Assembly (NCBI GenBank): GCA_965276665.1 | Contig: OZ255620.1 | Span: forward strand, 3,100,001-3,164,000 | Reading direction: 5' to 3' | Length of the DNA stretch: 64,000 bases | Source: CAWGJC01 sp965276665 | GTDB taxonomy: Bacteria > Pseudomonadota > Alphaproteobacteria > Acetobacterales > Acetobacteraceae | In this document: positions 1 through 7,703 of the stretch, in pieces | How positions within the stretch are numbered: position 1 is the stretch's first letter | Layout: the number at the start of each line of letters is the position of its first letter | Position numbers and translations under genes: made by a program | The notes under the pieces: model-generated | Databases searched by the model: none | The model's input: the letters and a program-made list of their open reading frames with translations, nothing else | Told to the model about the DNA's origin: nothing

Positions 1-2
1 CG

Positions 3-1493
3 CAGTATCAGGTCTATCTCGCGGTGATGGCGGCGAAGAAGCTCGAGCGCTCGGTGAAGCTCGTGCTGACCCGTCAGCAGATGTTCACCCATGTCCATCG
101 TCCCGAAGCGGCGCAGACGATCAGGCTGGGTGCTGACCCGAATGGAAAGCTTACGGCGATGTCCGTCGCCGCCACCACCTCGACCTCGCGCTTCGAGAAC
201 AACATGGAAGATGTCGTGATCTGGGGAATGATGGGCTACGATTGCCCGAATGCCTCCGGCGACTACACCATCGCGCCGCGCGATACATACACCTCGGGCG
301 ACATGCGCGCGCCAGGGGCAGCGACCGGCATGGCGCTGTTCGAGATCGCAATGGACGAGATGGCTTACGCGGTCAGTGTCGACCCGCTCGATTTCCGGCT
401 GCGCAACTACTCCGACATCGATGCGATGAACGGCACGCCTTATACGAGCAAGGCGCTGCACGAGGCTTATGCCGAAGGCGCTGCCGCGTTCGGCTGGAGC
501 CGGCGATCGCCTGAGCCGCGCTCCATGAAGGACGGCTCGGAGCTCGTCGGCTGGGGCGTCGCGACCGGCATGTGGGATGCGATGTTCGCAAAAACCTCGG
601 CGCGGGCCAGGTTGAACGCGAACGGACACCTCGAGGTCGCGACCGCGACATCCGATATCGGTACCGGAACCTACACGGTGATGACCCAGGTTGCGGCTGA
701 CACGCTCGGTCTCGCGCCGGAGCAGATCACCGCGCGCCTCGGGGATTCCGGCCTGCCGACCTCGCCGGTCGAGGGCGGCTCCTGGGCCGCGGCATCAGCC
801 GGCGCGGCGGTCCAGCTCGCCTGCCAGGCGATCGGCAAGCAATTGCTGAAAGCCGCGGCGAAGGTGGAGGGCAAGCCGCTTTGCAGCGCCTCGATCAGCG
901 AGGTGAATTTCGTCGACGGCCGCATCGTGCTCGCGGCCGCCCCTTCGGTCGGCGTGGGTATAATGGAGGCGATGCGAGCGGCCGATCTGCCGTCGATCGA
1001 GGCGGAGGAAACCGCGGGACCCGGTCTCGGCGGCATGATCAGCATGATGCGGAAATCGCGGCATACCCATAGCGCCGTGTTCGCGGAAGTGAAGGTCGAC
1101 GAGGAGCTCGGTGTCGTCCGTGTCACCCGGATCGTCAGCGCCGTTGCAGCCGGGCGCATCATCAACCCGAAGACGGCGCGCAGCCAGATCCTGGGCGGCG
1201 TCGTCATGGGCATCGGCATGGCGCTGCACGAGGAGACGTTGATGGATCATCGTCTCGGCCGCTTCATGAACCACGATCTCGCCGAATACCACGTGCCGGC
1301 GCATGCCGACATCTATGCCATCGAGGTGATTTTCGTGGACGAGCCCGACCCTGAGGTGACGCCGTTGGGGGTGAAAGGTTTGGGCGAAATCGGCATCGTC
1401 GGCACCGCCGCCGCCGTCGCGAACGCGATCTACCACGCGACCGGCAAGCGCGTCCGCGACCTGCCGATCACCATCGACAAGCTGGCCGATTAG
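3..1493 (+). CDS. Molybdopterin-binding subunit of a xanthine-dehydrogenase/aldehyde-oxidase family enzyme, C-terminal part
   Basis: This is the large catalytic subunit of a molybdenum hydroxylase, cut by the window edge; the frame is open back to base 3, so the true start lies upstream and about 496 residues are visible. Family hallmarks are the MRAPG motif followed by a GMALFEIAMDEMA helix near residue 105, and the near-terminal KGLGEIG motif that carries the catalytic glutamate which activates the Mo-bound water. A second member of the same family lies at 50882-53092. The 2Fe-2S and FAD subunits that normally accompany it would have to be upstream, outside the window. The substrate cannot be told from sequence. 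Confidence 0.9.
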   Translation, partial: QYQVYLAVMAAKKLERSVKLVLTRQQMFTHVHRPEAAQTIRLGADPNGKLTAMSVAATTSTSRFENNMEDVVIWGMMGYDCPNASGDYTIAPRDTYTSGDMRAPGAATGMALFEIAMDEMAYAVSVDPLDFRLRNYSDIDAMNGTPYTSKALHEAYAEGAAAFGWSRRSPEPRSMKDGSELVGWGVATGMWDAMFAKTSARARLNANGHLEVATATSDIGTGTYTVMTQVAADTLGLAPEQITARLGDSGLPTSPVEGGSWAAASAGAAVQLACQAIGKQLLKAAAKVEGKPLCSASISEVNFVDGRIVLAAAPSVGVGIMEAMRAADLPSIEAEETAGPGLGGMISMMRKSRHTHSAVFAEVKVDEELGVVRVTRIVSAVAAGRIINPKTARSQILGGVVMGIGMALHEETLMDHRLGRFMNHDLAEYHVPAHADIYAIEVIFVDEPDPEVTPLGVKGLGEIGIVGTAAAVANAIYHATGKRVRDLPITIDKLAD

Positions 1494-1518
1494 GGCGCCA
1501 GGGAACGCGGTCCGCGGC

Positions 1519-2757
1519 TTACGCCGTCCGGTGCTCTACGGGCCATGCCGCCGCCGGCGCGGTGTGCCGGACCGCCCGTGCCAGATGACCCGTCAAGCGG
1601 TGCGCGGTGAAGCCGGCGCCGAACGCGAAGCGCACGAGCGGCCCGAAATTATTGCCCGATGCGAGACCGGTGAAGTAGAGGCCCTTCACCGATGATTCGA
1701 ATCGCGAGGACAGGGAAGGCGCGCCGGCGACGGTGCGGATGCGCGATTTCAACGCCTCGTCCATGAAGGCGAGGCGGCCGAGGTCGGGGCGATACCCGGT
1801 CGCCGCGATCACGTGATCGGCGGTCAGCGTCTCCGCCCCGCCATTCGGGCCCTCGAGTTCGAGCCGCACTTGGCTTCCCTCCACGCTGGCGCGCCTCACC
1901 TGCCGGCCGAGATGGCGGCCGACATGGTTGGTGATGGTGTCCTTCGTCCACCAGCCTGCCGCCGGGCCGAGATGACGGCGGATCACCTTCAGCCGGAAAG
2001 CCTCCGGCATGACGTGGAACAGCAGCGGCGCATCCGTGCACATGCGCGATCGCCACCCCGGGCCGAGGCCGGATTGCGGCGCCCGCAGACGCTCCATCAG
2101 CGGACGCTGCGTGGGGCAGGGCGGTCCGAGAAACGCAATGTCCGGGCTGCGCGACACCAGGCGCACGGAAGCGCCTTCCCGATGCAGGATATCGGCGCTG
2201 TCGATTGCCGACGCGCCCGCACCGACCACGATGACGTTCCGGCCGGCGAACTTCGCCAGGCTGTCATGATGTCCGCTATGGGTGACCAGCTCGCGTGGGA
2301 GTGCCGCAAGCTCCGCCGGGATATGGTCGAAATGCGCAATGCCGATCGCTAGAACGACCCGCCGCGCGGTCAGGCGCTCGCCGTTCGCGAGCGTCAACCG
2401 GAAGCCGCGATGATCCTGGCTCAGACCGGTCACGTCCTGCTGCTCGAGCTCGGGCACCTGCCGCTGCTGGAACGCCAGACCGTAATCGCAAAACGTCTCG
2501 AGGCTGACCGGCAGGCCCGTCTCGGCATAGGCGATGCCGTTTGCGGCGGCATGCTTGGCGAGCGTGTATGACCCTTCAGGGTCGAACAGGCTCGAGGCGA
2601 AACCCTCCGATTTCAGGAACATGCCTTTCGGCATTTGCGTCCGCCAGGTCCGCATCGGCGTGCCGAAGATGCGGAAATCGATGCCCTGCGCGCGCAAATG
2701 GCTCGCAACTGACAGGCCGTACGGGCCGGCGCCCACGATGGCAACATCAACGGTCAT
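1519..2757 (-). CDS. FAD/NAD(P)-dependent flavoprotein oxidoreductase
   Basis: The 412-residue protein is a two-dinucleotide-binding-domain flavoprotein of the flavin monooxygenase / lysine N-hydroxylase-like type. An N-terminal GAGPYGL motif (residues 8-14) binds FAD, a second VVGAGASAID motif near residue 177 should bind NAD(P)H, and an ATGYRPD motif near residue 330 is the usual late FAD-contact signature. No signal peptide is visible, so it is cytoplasmic. It is followed on the same strand by an ATP-grasp enzyme transcribed ahead of it, separated by about 60 bases, so the two probably form a small operon that modifies a shared metabolite. The substrate is unknown. Confidence 0.85.
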   Translation of the reverse strand: MTVDVAIVGAGPYGLSVASHLRAQGIDFRIFGTPMRTWRTQMPKGMFLKSEGFASSLFDPEGSYTLAKHAAANGIAYAETGLPVSLETFCDYGLAFQQRQVPELEQQDVTGLSQDHRGFRLTLANGERLTARRVVLAIGIAHFDHIPAELAALPRELVTHSGHHDSLAKFAGRNVIVVGAGASAIDSADILHREGASVRLVSRSPDIAFLGPPCPTQRPLMERLRAPQSGLGPGWRSRMCTDAPLLFHVMPEAFRLKVIRRHLGPAAGWWTKDTITNHVGRHLGRQVRRASVEGSQVRLELEGPNGGAETLTADHVIAATGYRPDLGRLAFMDEALKSRIRTVAGAPSLSSRFESSVKGLYFTGLASGNNFGPLVRFAFGAGFTAHRLTGHLARAVRHTAPAAAWPVEHRTA

Positions 2758-2817
2758 GGAGAATCTCCGGCTCCGGTTTCGCGCGATCTGCGCGGCTTCG
2801 TGTCAGGAAAGACGTGT

Positions 2818-4221
2818 TCAATCCGATGTCGCGGCCGTCTGCCGGTCCCAGCGGGCCGGCGCTTCCGCCGCGATCATGCCGGCGAAGACGGTTTTCTCGT
2901 TCCGGTCGGCGCCGAGGGCGGAGCGGCCTTTACGGTGGCGGCTGAGCGCGCGGGCGAGCCAGCCGCGATCCGGCCAGGGCAGGCGGAGCAACTCGCGCAT
3001 CAGCACGGGATCTTCCCACGGGACATCATGATGTCCGGTTTTCAACAGGGGATTCCCCGGCTCGAGAAGCCAGGCCTGCGGAAAGAAGGCGATGGTGTCG
3101 TTCGCGGTGAGCAAAGGGCGTTCCGCGATCGGCGATCCCGTCGCGGATGAGGCAAGAGTGGTGAGAAGATCACGGCCTTCGCCGAGCGCCAGATGGCAGA
3201 CCGGCGTGCTTCGGGCATTCAGCTCGACGAGAAAGGGCTGGCCGGTCGCGGTCTCGATGACGAAATCGAGACCGCACAGCCCGGAGAGCTTCAGCCGGCC
3301 GACGAGGCGCGCCGCGGCGTCTTCCATCAGCGGATGATCCACCCGGCGGACGATCGTCGAGGCACCCACCGGGTTATGCGCGTTGAGCACCTCCATGGAG
3401 ATTGCGGCGAGCACCCGCCCTTCCCAGCAGGAGACGGCGCAGAAAGCTGGTCTGCCCTGCACGAAACGCTGCACGCTGACCTTGGGGCGACCGCCTGCGA
3501 GCCATGGCAGAACATGCATGGGGTCGCGGTCCACCAGCAGGCGTTTGATGACCTGCCGTGCCGTCAGTCTGCGCGATGCTTTGGCAAATGCCTGTTCTGC
3601 ATGCAGCAGATTGTCGATGACCATGACACCGAGACCGCCCCAGGTGCCATCGACTTTCATCACCGCCGGAAAACCAAGCTGCGTCAGCGCCCGGCGGAGC
3701 TCGTCTCTATTCCCAACCGAATACATCGCCGGTGCGGGAATACCGGCCTCGCGTGCAGCGTCGATCAGATCGGTACGGCTGTCGGCGATCGGATAGAAGC
3801 GCGCTGCGCCGAGCGAGCGTTCGATCAGCGCTGCACGCGCGTCTCTCGGCGGCGGCCTCGCCGGAGGCAGCGCTGCATCCCGCAGCGCTGCCTCCGGCGA
3901 GGCCGCCGCCGAGAGACGCGCGTGCAGCGCATGCAGATGCGTGACCGCCCGATCGTCGCAGGGGACGATGAGCGTGGGTTGCGCCGCCGCGATGGCCGCC
4001 GCGAGGCCGCCGAGCGGGTCGAGCGGCCGGTAATGATGGAGCCTGTCGACGGCCCGCGTGCTGCGCAGGGGATGGCCGAGCGGGCAGGTCGCTTCCACGC
4101 GAAAGCCCATGGCGGCGAATTCCATCGCGATCCGGGCCGGAAAGGCCCACCAGCAGGTGCTGGCGATCAGGATCGTGCCCGCGGCGGCCGACCTGCCACC
4201 GAAAGGGTGGAAGCTGCTCAT
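2818..4221 (-). CDS. ATP-grasp domain protein with an in-frame palindromic insertion
   Basis: About 467 residues from the chosen ATG at 4221 (reading MSSFHPFGG). An N-terminal Rossmann-like preATP-grasp domain (TILIAST, then IVPCDDRAV) is followed by an ATP-grasp fold: FPAVMKVDGTWGGLGV is the nucleotide-binding lysine/glycine loop, and GLDFVIETATGQPFLVELNARS contains the metal-binding Glu/Glu/Asn. Such enzymes ligate a carboxylate to an amine via an acyl-phosphate. An upstream reading frame to 4311 exists but is Arg-rich and unlikely to be coding. Between the two domains sits a 103-bp hairpin (3828-3930) that adds about 18 codons of Ala/Pro/Arg-rich sequence. The substrate is unknown; the flavoprotein downstream is a likely partner. 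Confidence 0.85.
   Translation of the reverse strand: MSSFHPFGGRSAAAGTILIASTCWWAFPARIAMEFAAMGFRVEATCPLGHPLRSTRAVDRLHHYRPLDPLGGLAAAIAAAQPTLIVPCDDRAVTHLHALHARLSAAASPEAALRDAALPPARPPPRDARAALIERSLGAARFYPIADSRTDLIDAAREAGIPAPAMYSVGNRDELRRALTQLGFPAVMKVDGTWGGLGVMVIDNLLHAEQAFAKASRRLTARQVIKRLLVDRDPMHVLPWLAGGRPKVSVQRFVQGRPAFCAVSCWEGRVLAAISMEVLNAHNPVGASTIVRRVDHPLMEDAAARLVGRLKLSGLCGLDFVIETATGQPFLVELNARSTPVCHLALGEGRDLLTTLASSATGSPIAERPLLTANDTIAFFPQAWLLEPGNPLLKTGHHDVPWEDPVLMRELLRLPWPDRGWLARALSRHRKGRSALGADRNEKTVFAGMIAAEAPARWDRQTAATSD
3828..3930. repeat. 49-bp perfect inverted repeat with a 5-nt loop
   Basis: The left arm 3828-3876 and right arm 3882-3930 are exact reverse complements and are separated by ATCCC at 3877-3881. 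One arm plus the loop is 54 bases, a multiple of three, so the ATP-grasp frame is kept through the structure. The arms code for two different Ala/Arg/Pro-rich peptides on the minus strand. Confidence 0.95.
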
Positions 4222-4857
4222 GCCGCGCCCGATGCCGCGCCTGAAACCTCGTCTCGGATGGAAGCTTCGCAGCCTGGAGCGTCGTTCCTGCCGAAAGCGG
4301 TGGTGTTGCATAAGCCGCCGGGACCTATGCGGCCGGGACCGATGCGGTCGGTGTGCGGCATGCCGTCGCTCCTGGCATCCCGCCGCGCGTCCAGAGCAGA
4401 AAGCTCAAGGTGGCGTCGTGCCGACTGGCGCGTAAGCGTCTTCCGGGCCGCCTCGCCGCGCGCGCTGCGCGGCCCGACGGGCGGACATCCCTGAGATGCG
4501 CACAGGTCAAACGAGATGCTGGTTGCCATGAAGCTGTAATCGTCCTGTCGCGCCTTAAATCCGATCATCGGAAGCGGTCCGAATCACCTCTCGCCATCCT
4601 GCACGTCCCTGCAAGGCAAGCAACTTATCCAAAAGGGTCGTTCCGAAATGACGGAAATTGCGTCCGGCGGCAGTTCGGCCATGCCGACGCCCGAAAACTG
4701 CCACATTTCGACAAGTCCGGCTCCCCGTGCGGAATGCGGCCAGGGGCAACTTGGCCTTATCTACGCAAGAGATAATCACAATGGGTTGCAAACCACTCAC
4801 TTCCGGGTTACGAGCAATTGCTTCACATTGCATTAACGCTGTGATAACGCTTGTCGC
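4222..4857. other. Intergenic region upstream of the exopolysaccharide operon
   Basis: This stretch separates the leftward ATP-grasp gene from the rightward sugar transferase and should hold both promoters. GC content drops after about 4500. TTGCTT at 4818 and TGATAA at 4842, 18 bases apart, look like a sigma70-type promoter, but this is only 10 bases before the assigned GTG start, so either translation starts later or this is not the promoter. No gene, RNA or clear operator is seen. Confidence 0.4.
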
Positions 4858-6447
4858 GTGTTCGCACGAGACTCTTTTCGACAATCTCCGGACGTAGCTT
4901 CGCCATCGGCCCCGCGCCGAACCGGCGATCCCGTCCGCGCCGCCGGGGTCTCCGAATCCCGGTCGGCGCGGGCTGCGCACAGCTATGTGGCGGAGGCAAT
5001 CCCGTCGCGCCGGACCCGGCCGCATCGCGTGTGGCATGTCGTCGCCACGCTGCGCATCGCGGACATGATCCTGTTGGCGATTGCCGGGCTGCTGACGGCC
5101 TGGGCCTGCGGGGAGCTCCAGGGTCCGCGGCTGCCGTATCAGGCCGTCGGCGCCATTGTGGCCGCCGTCGTCGCGGCCTTTGTGCTGGATGCGGCGGGTA
5201 CCTATGGAGAGGCCTCGCTGGCGGGCTATTCGCATCGGCTGCGCGCGGTCTGCATGTCGGCCGCTGCGGGGGGCGCGGCGGCCGCGTGCTTCGCCCTGTT
5301 GATGGACTGGCCGACGCCCGGCCGGGTGTTGTGGCCGGTGTGCTGGACCTTGGCGGCCGGCGGTCTCGTCGCTCTGGCGGCGCGCGTCAGCACGATCCGC
5401 GTCCGCGAGCTGAAGCGGGCGAACCGTCTGTCACGCCGTGTGGCGGTTGTTGGCGATGGCAGCTACAGCCAGCGCTTCATCGGCCGCATGACCGAGGATC
5501 CGGCGCGCAGCGCCTATTTCGTCGGCTTGTACCAGGAAGCCGCGGCGGATCCCGGCTGGGATGGGGAGACCGCGTCGTCGGAGCGCGCTGGCGCCCCCTG
5601 GCCGGTTCTCGGGCCGTTATCGGATATCGTGGCGCGCAGCCGACGCGAGCGGATCGACGCCATCGTCCTCGCCTTATCGGAGGCGGATGTCGCGGGCGTC
5701 ACGCGCATGCGCGATGCGCTCCGCAGCGTGACGGCGGACATCTATCTGGCGACGGAGGTGCTCGAACTGACGCACCCGTCCGGCTTGCTCGAGCGCTGGG
5801 GCGACAACACGCTGCTGAAGCTCGCCTCCCGCCCGCTCAGCTACTGGCAGGCGGCGCAGAAGCTGGCGTTCGACATGGCCCTGTGCGGCGCCGTTCTGCT
5901 GCCGCTGCTGCCGGTGTTCGGGCTCATCGCGTTGCTCATCAAGCTCGACAGCCCTGGCCCGGTGTTCTTCCGCCAGGAGCGTCGCGGCTACAATAACGGC
6001 ACGTTCCGCGTGTTCAAATTCCGCACGATGTATCATCACATGGCGGATCGCGATGCGGAGCGGCAGACGACCCGCGGCGATCCGCGCATCACACGGGTGG
6101 GGCGGATCCTGCGTCGGACCAGCCTCGACGAGCTGCCGCAGATCCTCAACATCCTGCGCGGCGAGATGTCGCTCGTCGGCCCGCGGCCGCATGCGCTGAA
6201 GACCAAGGCGGGCAATCTTCTGTTCTCCGATGCCGTGCCGGATTACGCCTTGCGCTACCGGGTGAAGCCCGGCCTGACCGGCTGGGCGCAGGTGAACGGG
6301 CTGCGCGGCGAGACCACCACGCGCAAGCAGATCGAAGACCGCGTCGCGCATGACCTGTATTACATCGAGAACTGGTCTATCGCGCTCGATATCAAGATCA
6401 TTTTCTTAACCGTGCTGCGCGAGTTCAATAGCAAGGTGGCGTTTTGA
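4858..6447 (+). CDS. Priming sugar transferase (undecaprenyl-phosphate hexose-1-phosphate transferase), GumD/AceA/WcaJ-like
   Basis: The 529-residue membrane enzyme transfers a hexose-1-phosphate from a nucleotide sugar to undecaprenyl phosphate and so starts each exopolysaccharide repeat unit at the inner membrane. The N-terminus carries several hydrophobic helices, then a CoA-binding-like Rossmann segment (VAVVGDGSYSQRF), a membrane re-entrant segment near residue 340 and the C-terminal bacterial sugar transferase domain with FKFRTM, SLDELPQ and GEMSLVGPRP motifs. The GTG start at 4858 is the first in frame, but its ribosome site is poor and a GTG about 57 codons later is possible. The stop overlaps the next start (TGATG), marking the head of a long operon. 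Confidence 0.92.
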   Translation: MFARDSFRQSPDVASPSAPRRTGDPVRAAGVSESRSARAAHSYVAEAIPSRRTRPHRVWHVVATLRIADMILLAIAGLLTAWACGELQGPRLPYQAVGAIVAAVVAAFVLDAAGTYGEASLAGYSHRLRAVCMSAAAGGAAAACFALLMDWPTPGRVLWPVCWTLAAGGLVALAARVSTIRVRELKRANRLSRRVAVVGDGSYSQRFIGRMTEDPARSAYFVGLYQEAAADPGWDGETASSERAGAPWPVLGPLSDIVARSRRERIDAIVLALSEADVAGVTRMRDALRSVTADIYLATEVLELTHPSGLLERWGDNTLLKLASRPLSYWQAAQKLAFDMALCGAVLLPLLPVFGLIALLIKLDSPGPVFFRQERRGYNNGTFRVFKFRTMYHHMADRDAERQTTRGDPRITRVGRILRRTSLDELPQILNILRGEMSLVGPRPHALKTKAGNLLFSDAVPDYALRYRVKPGLTGWAQVNGLRGETTTRKQIEDRVAHDLYYIENWSIALDIKIIFLTVLREFNSKVAF

Positions 6448-7655
6448 TGAATGTTATCCGGCCTGGCATGCGCGTTGCCGTCGTTCACGACTGGCTCTAC
6501 GTCTTCGGCGGCGCGGAGCGCGTCCTGCAGAGCATCCTGCGCTGCCTGCCGGGCGCGGACATGTTCACCCTGTTCGACGTCCTGTCCGCCGAGGACCGTG
6601 CGAAGATCGGGTTTGCCGAGGCGCATACGAGCTTCCTGCAGCGGATGCCGGGAATCGCGCGCCGCCACCGGCTCTATCTGCCGCTCATGCCGCTCGCGAT
6701 CGAGCAGCTCGACCTGAGCGGGTATGATCTCGTCGTCTCGAGCAGCTATGCCGTGGCCAAGGGCGTGCTGACCGGGCCGGACCAGCTGCATCTTTCCTAC
6801 GTGCATTCGCCGATGCGCTATGCCTGGGATTTGCAGCATCAATATCTGGCGGAAAGCCGCCTCACCCGAGGTGTCAAAGGCGCGCTCGCGCGCGTGCTGC
6901 TGCACCGGATGCGGCTCTGGGACACGCGGACGGCGCATTCCGTTGATGCCTACGCGGTCAATTCCCATTTCGTCAGCCGCCGCGTGCGCAAGATCTATGG
7001 CCGCACCGCGAAGGTGATCTATCCGCCGGTTCGCGTGCCGGAGACGCCTCCCGCGCCGCGCATTCGCGGCGATTACTTCCTCGTGGCGTCGCGGCTGGTG
7101 ACCTACAAGAACGTGCGCGCGATCGTCGAAGCGTTCCGGTCTCTGCCGGACCAGCGGCTGGTGATCGCCGGGGACGGTCCGGAGCGGGGCGCGCTCGAAT
7201 CGGTCGCCGGTCCGAATGTCAGCTTTGCCGGGTTCGTGCCGGATGCGGAGCTTCGCAGGCTGATGGCCGAGGCGCGGGCCTTCGTGTTCGCCGCCGAGGA
7301 GGATTTCGGGATCGTGCTGGTGGAGGCGCAGGGACAGGGCACGCCGGTGATCGCGCTCGGCCGCGGGGGCGCCCGCGAATCGGTGGTGACAGGCGGGCCA
7401 GCGCCGACCGGCCTGTTCTTCGACGCACCGCATCCCGGCGCGATTGCCGAGGCGATCACCCAGTTCATCGCCCATGAGAGAACCTTCCTCCCGGTGAATG
7501 CGCATGCCAATGCGTCGCGCTTCGCCGAAGCGCGGTTCGAAGAGAATTTCAGCGAGTTCGTCGAGGAAGAACTGGCTCACTTCGAGCATCGCCTGGCGGC
7601 CGGACGGGCATCGACGATCTCCAGCCAGGCGCTAGCGCTCGTCGGGACCTCGTGA
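6447..7655 (+). CDS. GT4 glycosyltransferase, GumH/AceC mannosyltransferase-like
   Basis: A 402-residue GT-B fold transferase. The N-terminal acceptor domain begins MRVAVVHDWLYVFGGAER, a signature shared with the mannosyltransferases of xanthan and acetan assembly, and contains YVHSPMRYAWD. The C-terminal donor domain has the glycosyl-transferase family 4 pattern with EEDFGIVLVEAQ as the EX7E-type motif. It probably adds an early sugar to the lipid-linked primer on the cytoplasmic face. The ATG at 6447 shares a base with the TGA of the priming transferase, so translation is coupled. The specific donor is an inference from similarity of the opening motif. Confidence 0.88.
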   Translation: MNVIRPGMRVAVVHDWLYVFGGAERVLQSILRCLPGADMFTLFDVLSAEDRAKIGFAEAHTSFLQRMPGIARRHRLYLPLMPLAIEQLDLSGYDLVVSSSYAVAKGVLTGPDQLHLSYVHSPMRYAWDLQHQYLAESRLTRGVKGALARVLLHRMRLWDTRTAHSVDAYAVNSHFVSRRVRKIYGRTAKVIYPPVRVPETPPAPRIRGDYFLVASRLVTYKNVRAIVEAFRSLPDQRLVIAGDGPERGALESVAGPNVSFAGFVPDAELRRLMAEARAFVFAAEEDFGIVLVEAQGQGTPVIALGRGGARESVVTGGPAPTGLFFDAPHPGAIAEAITQFIAHERTFLPVNAHANASRFAEARFEENFSEFVEEELAHFEHRLAAGRASTISSQALALVGTS

Positions 7656-7703
7656 TGACGCTCGCCATTTCGACCGATTCGATGACCCTCTGCAGATTGA
7701 TGG

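Noticed and set aside
4842..4857. Strong assignment of a promoter for the exopolysaccharide operon
   Set aside because: The -10-like TGATAA is too close to the assigned start codon to be trusted without transcript data.
6360..7589. Minus-strand frame of 409 codons over the GT4 gene
   Set aside because: No domain or ribosome site; the plus strand encodes an unmistakable glycosyltransferase.
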